From Magnetospirillum sp. 15-1 (GTDB lineage Bacteria > Pseudomonadota > Alphaproteobacteria > Rhodospirillales > Magnetospirillaceae), in contig NZ_FXXN01000018.1 in assembly GCF_900184795.1 (NCBI RefSeq), positions 1 to 64,000 on the forward strand: a DNA stretch of 64,000 bases. Reading direction: 5' to 3'. A model generated the notes under the pieces. It searched no databases and was not told the DNA's origin. It worked only from the letters and a program-made list of their open reading frames with translations. A program made the position numbers and the translations under genes. Within the stretch, counting starts at the first letter, position 1. The number at the start of each line of letters is the position of its first letter. Of this stretch, positions 1 to 9,628 are shown piece by piece.

Positions 1-168
1 GTGCTCGCCACCGGGGCCATCGATCTGTGGGTCGCCGATCTGCAGGACGTCTATCCCGGCATCATGGACGTAGCCGAGTGCTTCCACACCAAGGTGGTGA
101 CCACCAGCGATTCCGCCCGCCTGCCCGGCGCCATCGCCATGGGCTTCGACCACCGCCACGCCAATATC
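1..168 (+). CDS. CO dehydrogenase catalytic subunit-like (CooS family), internal/C-terminal fragment
   Basis: Frame 1 from the first base gives about 56 residues that read like the C-terminal region of anaerobic Ni-Fe carbon monoxide dehydrogenase. It has an AIDLWVADLQDVYPGIMDVA segment, then ECFHTKVVTTSDSARLPGA and a FDHRHAN tail. In characterised CooS proteins the matching stretch is of the type DxQCIxP, followed by CxxT and TT...IPGA. The cluster-C cysteine of that motif appears as Asp here, so this may be a divergent clade. The N-terminal part lies before the window. Similarity stops abruptly at about 165-172, where the sequence becomes the antisense of a VCBS repeat. The gene therefore has no natural 3' end here: it is either truncated by rearrangement or joined by misassembly. 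The family call rests on remembered motifs, not a search. Confidence 0.7.
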
Positions 169-1653
169 GGCGTTGATGCTCACCGTGCCGTGGGTGGTGG
201 TCAGACTGCTCACATGGTTGCCGTCGCCGTCCACCAGGGCGTAGTGCAGCTTGTCGGCAATGGCCGGAGTGGCTCCCGCCACGTCGCCGGTATCGACATC
301 GGCACCCACCGCGCTGCCCTTGATGGCGCTATGATCATCGGCGGTGACGAGGTCGTGAACGGTCACCGTCGGCGCGTCGTCGCTGCCGGTGATGGTGACC
401 TTGACCGAAGCCGGGTCACTGGCCAGACCACCGTTATCGATGGACACCACCTTGAAGCTGTCATCCACCGTCTGGTCCTTGACCAGATGAGCGGCATCGG
501 CATTGGGCGTGAAGGTGTATTCGCCGGTGTCGGCGTTGATGCTCACCGTGCCGTGAGCGGTGGTCAGGCTGCTCACATGGTTGCCGTTACCGTCCACCAG
601 GGCGTAATGCAGCGTATCGGCGCTGGCCGGAGTGGCTCCCGACACGTCGCCGGTATCGATGTCGGCGCCCACCGCGCTGCCGGTCTTGGCGGAGTGATCG
701 TCGGCGGTGGTGACGTCGCTCACGCTGACCGTCGGGGCATCGTCGGTGCCGACGATATTCACATGGACGCTGGTGGTCGAGGTGCCACCATGAGAATCGC
801 TGACCTGAACCTGGAAGAGGTCGCTGACGCTCTGCTTGTCGGTCAGGTGCTTGGTCGCCTCATTGGCGACGAAGGTATATTCGCCCGTGGTCGGGTCGAT
901 GGTCAGAGTCCCGTGGTCATTGGTGATGGAATCGGTCACCTGACCGTTGGCATCCACCAGATGGAACGACATGGTATCGCCATCGGGGTCATGGGCGAGC
1001 ACATGGCCGGTCACGGTGCCGGCCTGCAGCGTCGAGGACTCTCCCGCCGCATCGACCACGGGGGCGTGATTGACCGCGGCCTGGATGTCGGGGCCGTTAT
1101 CCTTGGCCGCCTCGACGGCGCCGGCCGGAGCGGCCACCTGGGTGTTGACAGTGAAACCACCGGGGGGAGCCAGATTGACCGGCTGGGTGACCACCGCATC
1201 CTGCGGCTTGAATTCGGCGTCGGGCTTGGCGAGGTCGGGGAGTTCCTGCACGTTGAGCGCCTTGGCGCCGCCGGAGTTCGCCGCGACGGTGGGAGCCGCG
1301 TCCTCGACGTCGGCGGCCAGCCCTTGCAACTCGGGCGGCGCCACGGAACCGTCCTTGGCGGCGTCGATATTCACGTCGATGGCGATGTTGGCCCCGCCGG
1401 CGATGCCGTGCAGGTTCTGCACCTGCGGGTTACCGGTCGAACCCTGCTGCACGTTGGCGAGGTTGCCCAGTTGGGTATCGCTGACATCGGCGGAGCGCGC
1501 CACGTTCAGGCGGGCGTCGCCCATGTTCTGGTTCTGGACGTTCTGCAGCACCGTCAGGTCGTCTAGCGACTGCTGTGCGTTCTCCCCCGCGCCGTCATGC
1601 TGGTCTTCGGCATGCTGGTTGTTGGGCGGATTGGAGTTGTTGTTGTCGGCCAT
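167..1653 (-). CDS. VCBS/cadherin-repeat surface adhesin, N-terminal part (truncated)
   Basis: An ATG at 1653 is preceded by a GGGGAG Shine-Dalgarno. The frame stays open for about 495 codons to the junction near 167. The first 180 or so residues are Asn/Gln-rich and low in complexity, beginning MADNNNSNPPNNQH. Repeats of the VCBS/bacterial cadherin-like type follow, with recurring DDAPTV, DTGEYTFTPN and DPDGDTMSF patterns and many acidic calcium-type loops. Two consecutive repeats are near-identical with a 363-bp (121-residue) period. No signal peptide is visible, as expected for large adhesins exported by type I secretion with a C-terminal signal. The rest of the protein is missing because the sequence switches at about 167 to an unrelated gene. 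Surface adhesion or biofilm function is inferred from the family. Confidence 0.75.
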
Positions 1654-1670
1654 AGCAGAACTCCCCAGGC

Positions 1671-1701
1671 AAAAAAATACCCGGCCTCAAGGAGGTCCGG
1701 G
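1671..1701 (-). terminator. Hairpin plus U7 just upstream of the adhesin start
   Basis: On the minus strand a GC stem (CCCGG/CCGGG plus CCTC/GAGG with one bulged A, loop CTT; bases 1701-1680) is followed by TA and seven T's (1677-1671). This has intrinsic-terminator form but lies only about 10 bases before the adhesin Shine-Dalgarno. It may therefore be a leader attenuator, or the terminator of an upstream minus-strand transcript. The ascending arm also contains an anti-Shine-Dalgarno-like CCTCC. Confidence 0.5.
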
Positions 1702-1713
1702 TCCGCATCCGGT

Positions 1714-1743
1714 ATTATGCGCGCCTGGCGTATGGATATGCAA
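1714..1743 (-). promoter_or_regulatory. Possible sigma-70 promoter of the adhesin gene
   Basis: Minus-strand TTGCAT (1743-1738), an 18-base spacer and CATAAT (1719-1714) would place the start near 1707. The transcript would then open directly into the hairpin and U-tract at 1701-1671. This is a prediction from consensus similarity only. Confidence 0.35.
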
Positions 1744-1901
1744 CCACCTTTCGGTACATACGTATGGCGGAGACCGGCCAGGACGAAGCGCCGGTATGAC
1801 CATTGCACTCTCGGCATGGCCCCCTTGCGTTCACGGACATGGCATCCGGAAGACCTTCGGCGATACAGTCATTGTGCACCGCAGCAAAAGGAGACGCCGC
1901 C

Positions 1902-2045
1902 GTGCTTGAGGAATGGATTCGTAATATTCCCCTGCCCTTGGTCGAGCGCATCGTCGCCGACCGCGAGGTCCAGGGAAGCCCCATCTGGTCACTGGCCAGC
2001 ATCGAACTGCTGCGCCGGCAACAGGGAACGCAGCGGGCCGCCTAG
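1902..2045 (+). CDS. Small hypothetical protein (47 aa)
   Basis: A GTG at 1902 follows an AAAGGAGA Shine-Dalgarno at 1887-1894 and opens a 47-residue frame ending at TAG 2043-2045. The predicted peptide is amphipathic: an acidic start (LEEWIRNIPLPLVERIVADR), then SLASIELLRRQQG. I recognise no family. Support comes from the ribosome-binding site and the isolated position between two minus-strand genes. Similarity in relatives is not known, so it could be spurious. Confidence 0.4.
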   Translation: MLEEWIRNIPLPLVERIVADREVQGSPIWSLASIELLRRQQGTQRAA

Positions 2046-2068
2046 CCCACGGCGCCATAACGATCCGA

Positions 2069-2479
2069 CTACATGTCGATGACGTGGAGCATGAATTCCA
2101 TCGGATAGAACATGCCGACCAGCCCGGCGGCGATTCCAGCCTTGTCGTGGAACACCGACTTGAAGAATACGCCGCGCCGGGTCAGGCCGTCGCCATACCT
2201 CACCGAAGACGCGTAGCACTGGGTCCCCCCCGTTTCCATCAACCTGATGTCGGCCTCGTGGTAGACCTGGGCCAGATTGGACGGCGCGATCTCGAAGACG
2301 GTCTTGCCCACCACTTCGTCATGGCCATAGCCCAGCATCAGGCAGAAATGGCTGTTGCAGCCGAGATAGCGTCCCTCCCGGTCCTTGAAGAAAATGGGAT
2401 GGGGAATGACGTCCATCAGCGCCGCCACCATGTCGGTGTCGGTCAGGATGTGCCACGGCGGCGACGGGTTCCCGGACAT
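2069..2479 (-). CDS. Single PAS-domain protein
   Basis: About 136 residues made almost wholly of one PAS/PAC domain: DMVAALMDVIPHPIFFKDRE, then GRYLGCN, LGYGHDEVVGKTVFEIAP, and a C-terminal GVFFKSVFHDKAG / AGLVGMFY strand pair. No kinase, GGDEF or DNA-binding domain is attached, so it is a free-standing sensory or adaptor PAS. I chose ATG 2479 because GAGGG precedes it. A GTG at 2521 would add 14 residues. Nothing around it shows a partner: nifJ is divergent and starts 240 bases away. The ligand cannot be read from the sequence. Confidence 0.75.
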   Translation of the reverse strand: MSGNPSPPWHILTDTDMVAALMDVIPHPIFFKDREGRYLGCNSHFCLMLGYGHDEVVGKTVFEIAPSNLAQVYHEADIRLMETGGTQCYASSVRYGDGLTRRGVFFKSVFHDKAGIAAGLVGMFYPMEFMLHVIDM

Positions 2480-2718
2480 CAGGCCCTCTGCGCAAGAAAT
2501 CGGTGGCCCACCTTCTAGCACCGGTGGACCGCAACCGGAAGCCCCGGTACAACCAGCATAATTTTATTACTTTTTGAGGGGGCAATTCGTAAGGGACTTG
2601 CGGTCCCGCGGACCCGCCGTCTATTCTTCCGAGCCTTTCGGAAACGGCGCGCGACGTCGAATCGTGCCTGTTTTCCAAGGCCCAAAACGGGCGAATAAAC
2701 TTAGAGAGTGGGAAAGAC

Positions 2719-6315
<3,597 letters not shown>

Positions 6316-6331
6316 AGTTGCCGCCGCGAAA

Positions 6332-6371
6332 TTGGGCTATCGCCCAAACCCATCCGGGGCTTTTGCCCCGG
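6332..6371 (+). other. Two short hairpins after nifJ
   Basis: TTGGGC-TATC-GCCCAA (6332-6347) and CCGGGGC-TTTT-GCCCCGG (6354-6371) stand in tandem directly after the nifJ stop. Neither has a clean U-tract. They may protect the mRNA 3' end ahead of the true terminator at 6408. Confidence 0.45.
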
Positions 6372-6407
6372 CCCCCCTTTGAATTCATCGGGGGAGCGTG
6401 ATGAGAG

Positions 6408-6437
6408 AGCCCCTTCCGAAAACGGGAGGGGCTTTTT
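6408..6437 (+). terminator. nifJ: Rho-independent terminator of nifJ
   Basis: A 10-bp stem, AGCCCCTTCC/GGGAGGGGCT (one G-T pair), closes a GAAAAC loop and is followed by TTTTT. It is the third hairpin in a row downstream of nifJ and the only one with a U-tract. Confidence 0.85.
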
Positions 6438-6790
6438 CGTTGGTTCATCCGGACTTCCGGTAAAGGACCCAAGCTGACCACCTATCCAGCCATTGGCCGG
6501 CACAGAAGACAGGCGGTATGTAATCAGGAATCAATATAGCGTTGGCTGCTCTGCGCCCATGATGGTCGTTAGCTTGATCTTAGCAACGTCTCCATAGCGG
6601 ACGCGCCCGGTCAGCCCTTGCCTACCGGATGCTGGGGGAGATGGCTACGCTTACGTCGCACAGGCGGAGTGGCGCTTTTGGCTGCGGCCGCGTATAATGA
6701 GGCGTCGACTGCGCGCCCCCTCAAACGTTTATATTTATTGCGCCGAACATCTTTTGATCGTAATATCTGGGTGGATTTTTCGGAGGGATT
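6438..6790. other. Gene-free stretch, locally more AT-rich
   Basis: No convincing gene is visible. The right half (about 6700-6790) contains TTTATATTTATTG and looks more AT-rich than the surroundings. A TATAAT at 6693-6698 could be a -10 element for the gene at 6791, though no good -35 matches it. A GGAGGG ribosome-binding site at 6780-6787 belongs to that gene. Confidence 0.5.
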
Positions 6791-7249
6791 ATGCTTGAAC
6801 ATTTCCTGATTGCGATGGCCGCGCATGCCACAGTGGACATCTCGAAAGAAGCGCTCAAGTTCGCGTTCGACTATGTGGCGGCCCGTCGCCCCGATCTTGC
6901 TAAAGCCGCTGCGCAAGCGGAGACCTCCGGCAACCTTCAAGATATCGAGAAGGTTTTCCGGGACGCCGTGGGCGTGATCGTCGCCGAGGCGTCCAACGGA
7001 TTGATCAAGATCGATGCGGGAGTCCTGGAAGCTCTCAACGGGATCAAATTTGACCACCAGCACGGTGAAGTCCAAATCGCAGGAGCACGGATTTCCTCCA
7101 AGGTACTTGTGACTGGCGGTGGCGCTGGTGCCACTGGCAAGACGGTGATTGGAGGGAATACCTCGTTGCGCAGCCAGGGAACCTCTATTGAGGTTGGAAC
7201 CGGGTGTTCCATCGTCATGACCGGCGGCGCGACCATCAAGCAGACCTGA
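6791..7249 (+). CDS. Unknown protein with Gly-rich, beta-repeat-like C-terminus (152 aa)
   Basis: ATG 6791 follows a GGAGGG ribosome-binding site at good spacing. The N-terminal 85 residues are predicted helical (LEHFLIAMAAHATVDISKEA, then ALKFAFDYVAARRPDLAKA). The last 65 residues show short Gly-spaced strands: VLVTGGGAGATGKTVIGG, NTSLRSQGTSIEVGTG, CSIVMTGGATIKQT. That pattern suggests a small beta-solenoid or beta-roll. There is no signal peptide or membrane segment. I do not recognise the family. Codon use and flanking DNA look more AT-rich than the neighbours and the gene stands alone, which suggests horizontal acquisition, but no integrase or repeat marks an element boundary. Confidence 0.65.
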   Translation: MLEHFLIAMAAHATVDISKEALKFAFDYVAARRPDLAKAAAQAETSGNLQDIEKVFRDAVGVIVAEASNGLIKIDAGVLEALNGIKFDHQHGEVQIAGARISSKVLVTGGGAGATGKTVIGGNTSLRSQGTSIEVGTGCSIVMTGGATIKQT

Positions 7250-7645
7250 AACTCCGCCGCTAGGCGCTCGGTTCGCTGGGGTGCAACCCAGCACTTGATA
7301 TCGATGTTATGGCCACCGGAGGACCGACCGAACTCAGGAGAGGGGCTTAGCATACCTGCCCGGCTCAAAGTCTAATTTCATCGACACGCGACAGAACCGG
7401 CCCTTTCCGACCGCAGCGGAAAGGGCCGGCATGGAGTCCACCTGACAGTAATCCGTGAGCATCATGCAATCTCCCCAGCCCATCAGGTCCAGGAGCCGAG
7501 GCTCCTGGTGGGAGTGCGAGGGCGAAGCTCTCGCATCGGCGTTCCCCGCTTGAATCGAACTCATCCAGGCCGTGCACCTTTCCCCTTGCCGCCCCCTCCC
7601 CGTCTCCGTTAGCCTCGGCGCCAGTGGTAATACCGGAGACGAGAG
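7250..7645. other. Gene-free stretch with three perfect or near-perfect hairpins
   Basis: No coding frame with a plausible ribosome-binding site is seen. The stretch holds a 13-bp perfect stem at 7397-7429 (CCGGCCCTTTCCG/CGGAAAGGGCCGG), a 9-bp stem at 7489-7508 (CCAGGAGCC-GA-GGCTCCTGG) and a stem at 7515-7535 (TGCGAGGGC-GAA-GCTCTCGCA). None is followed by a U-tract on either strand, so simple termination does not explain them. It is a candidate structured non-coding RNA or a mobile repeat, direction unknown. Confidence 0.45.
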
Positions 7646-8566
7646 ATGCGTATCCTGATCCTGGGTGCCGGGGCGACCGGCGGCTATTTTGGCGGGCGGC
7701 TGGCCGAGTCCGGAGCGGACGTGACCTTCCTGGTACGCCCCAAGCGCGCCGCCCTGCTGGCCGAGAAGGGATTGCGCATCCAAAGCCCGCACGGTGACGC
7801 CCGGCTGGCGGTCAAGACCGTCACCGCCGACACCCTATCGGGTCACTGGGACGTAGTCCTGCTGTCATGCAAGGCCTATGACCTGGACGAATCCATCAAG
7901 GCCATCGCTCCGGCGGTGGGACCGGACAGCGCCGTTCTGCCCATTCTCAACGGTCTGGCCCATTACGGCGCGCTGGACGCGGCGTTCGGGGCCGGGCGGG
8001 TGATCGGCGGGCTGTGCCACATCTTCTCGACCCTGGGCAAGGAGGGCGAGATTCTGCACATGAACGCCATCCACCGCATCACCTTCGGCGAGCGTTCGGG
8101 CGGCACCTCGCCCCGCACCGAGGCGCTGGCCAAGGCCTTTGCCGGCGCCAATTGCGAAACCCGCCATTCCCCCGAGGTCATGCAGGAAGCCTGGGAGAAG
8201 TATGTTCTGCTCGCCCCGCTGGCCAGCATGACCTGTCTGATGCGGGCCAGCGTCGGCACCATCATGGATACCGGGGACGGCGAGGCCCTGATGCGCGAGA
8301 CGTTCGAGGAATGCGCCACGGTGGCGGCGCGGGCCGGACATGGGCCGCGCCCCGAGGCCCGCGATCTGGCGCTGGGCTTCCTCACCCAGAAGGGCTCGGC
8401 CATGACCGCCTCCATGATGCGCGATCTGGAGGCCGGCGGCCCCACCGAGGGCGAGCACATCGTCGGCGACATGCTGCGCCGCGCCCGGGCGGCGGGCGTG
8501 GCGGCACCGATGCTGCGCACCGCGCTGGCCCATCTGCAGGCCTACGAAATCAGACGGAAAGCCTGA
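7646..8566 (+). CDS. panE: 2-dehydropantoate 2-reductase (ApbA/PanE family)
   Basis: A 306-residue cytoplasmic protein of normal family length. The N-terminal Rossmann fold opens with MRILILGAGATGGYFGGRLA, the NADP-binding GxGxxG. VVLLSCKAYDLD matches the strand before the nicotinamide site. The all-alpha C-terminal domain contains the conserved Lys region AWEKYVLLAPLASMTCLMR, with MTASMMRDLEAGGPTE near the end matching the usual SSM..D.......E motif. The canonical reaction reduces ketopantoate to pantoate for pantothenate and CoA synthesis. Paralogues acting on other 2-oxo acids are common, and no other pan gene is nearby, so the substrate is not certain. Start ATG 7646 follows GGAGACGAGAG. 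It converges on the dctP-like gene with only 3 bases between stops. Confidence 0.82.
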   Translation: MRILILGAGATGGYFGGRLAESGADVTFLVRPKRAALLAEKGLRIQSPHGDARLAVKTVTADTLSGHWDVVLLSCKAYDLDESIKAIAPAVGPDSAVLPILNGLAHYGALDAAFGAGRVIGGLCHIFSTLGKEGEILHMNAIHRITFGERSGGTSPRTEALAKAFAGANCETRHSPEVMQEAWEKYVLLAPLASMTCLMRASVGTIMDTGDGEALMRETFEECATVAARAGHGPRPEARDLALGFLTQKGSAMTASMMRDLEAGGPTEGEHIVGDMLRRARAAGVAAPMLRTALAHLQAYEIRRKA

Positions 8567-8569
8567 GAG

Positions 8570-9628
8570 TCAGGCCTGCGGCCGCAGGAATTCGGCCAGC
8601 AGGAGGCGGCCCTCGTCGTCAAGGTCAAGGGAGACCTCCCGGATGACGGCGGGCTGGGCCGCCCGGCGAAAGGCGTCGCGCTCCTCGGCGGACAGGCGGG
8701 TGGCCGCCATGCGGCGGAACAGCGCCGGCAGGCCGCGCTCGGAATTCTCGATGCTCCGCGCCAGGGCCCGCCCCACCGTCAGGGCCGCGTCGGCCGCCCG
8801 GCGCACCGCCTGCTGTTCCTCGGCGGACAGGCTGTCGAAGCATTGCCGGTTGAACAGCCAGATCAGCGGCGAATACAGGTGATCGGTGAGGGTGACGTAT
8901 TTCTGCACCTCGTCGAAGCGGCTGGACAGGATGACCTGCGGCGTATTCATCTGACCGTCGGCCACTCCGGCCGACAGGGCGGCCAGTTCCTCGCGGGACG
9001 AGATGGCCACCGGCACCGCGCCCAGGGCACCGACCATGGTTTCCTGCGACTTGAAGCCGGGAATCACGCGGATCTTCAGGCCGCGCATGTCCTCCGGCGT
9101 TCGAATCGGCCGGCGGGAATTGGTCACCACCGACAGCCCGCCGCCATCGCCGTAGCCCAGCACCATCATGCCGGTGCGCCGCTCCAGCCCCTCGGCCAGC
9201 ATCATGCCGAACGGGCCGTCATAGACGGCCTGCGCCGCCTCGGCCGAGGCGGGAACGAAGGGAATCTGGGTGATGGCCAGCGGCGGATAGGCCGGGGCGA
9301 CCCCGCCGATGGTGGCGAAGCCGGTCTGCACCACGTTGCGCCCGATCAGCCGGGCGATCTCGCGGTTGCCGCCCAATTGCCCGGCGGGAAAGATGCCGAC
9401 CTTGAGGCGGCCTTCGGTCAGTCCCTCCACCTGCCGTTTGAACTCGGCCGCCATGGCGGCGGTGGGATTGCTGGCCGAATTCTGCTTCTGGGTGTGGGCC
9501 AGAAAAATCTCGCGGACCGGAGCCGGCGGCGCGGGCTGCTCCGCACGGGCGGCGCGGATGGCGGCCAAGGCTGCCAGGCCGCCGGCGGCGGCGCGGAGAA
9601 CGGAACGGCGACCGGGCATGCTGCTCAT
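8570..9628 (-). CDS. TRAP transporter solute-binding protein, DctP family (orphan)
   Basis: A 352-residue periplasmic binding protein of the DctP family. The N-terminus GRRSVLRAAAGGLAAL followed by AIRAARA looks like a Tat-type signal peptide with a twin Arg, cleaved before EQPAPP. Family segments include the MRGLKIRVIPGFKSQ strand, where Arg normally binds the carboxylate of the ligand, and the ADGQMNTPQVILSS hinge region. No DctQ or DctM membrane subunits are nearby. Its ATG (9628-9626) overlaps the TGA of the upstream transmembrane cyclase by four bases, implying translational coupling. It may therefore serve as a ligand-binding co-sensor for that cyclase rather than in transport. The family call is firm; the sensing role is inference. 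Confidence 0.85.
   Translation of the reverse strand: MSSMPGRRSVLRAAAGGLAALAAIRAARAEQPAPPAPVREIFLAHTQKQNSASNPTAAMAAEFKRQVEGLTEGRLKVGIFPAGQLGGNREIARLIGRNVVQTGFATIGGVAPAYPPLAITQIPFVPASAEAAQAVYDGPFGMMLAEGLERRTGMMVLGYGDGGGLSVVTNSRRPIRTPEDMRGLKIRVIPGFKSQETMVGALGAVPVAISSREELAALSAGVADGQMNTPQVILSSRFDEVQKYVTLTDHLYSPLIWLFNRQCFDSLSAEEQQAVRRAADAALTVGRALARSIENSERGLPALFRRMAATRLSAEERDAFRRAAQPAVIREVSLDLDDEGRLLLAEFLRPQA

Noticed and set aside
167-1130. Tandem repeats as a phase-variable or integron-like array
   Set aside because: They code for consecutive protein domains with a 121-residue period and in-frame divergence, so ordinary repeat-domain expansion explains them.
172-1566. Long open frame on the plus strand through the adhesin gene
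   Set aside because: It is the antisense of the VCBS repeats; the minus strand has the ribosome-binding site, start and recognisable domains. Only bases 1 to about 168 of this frame look like a real protein.
6618-6809. Short plus-strand frame before the unknown gene at 6791
   Set aside because: No ribosome-binding site and overlap with the well-supported start at 6791.
7489-7535. Possible SRP RNA, 6S RNA or riboswitch
   Set aside because: The hairpins do not match the conserved cores I know for these RNAs, so I only report a structured region of unknown kind.
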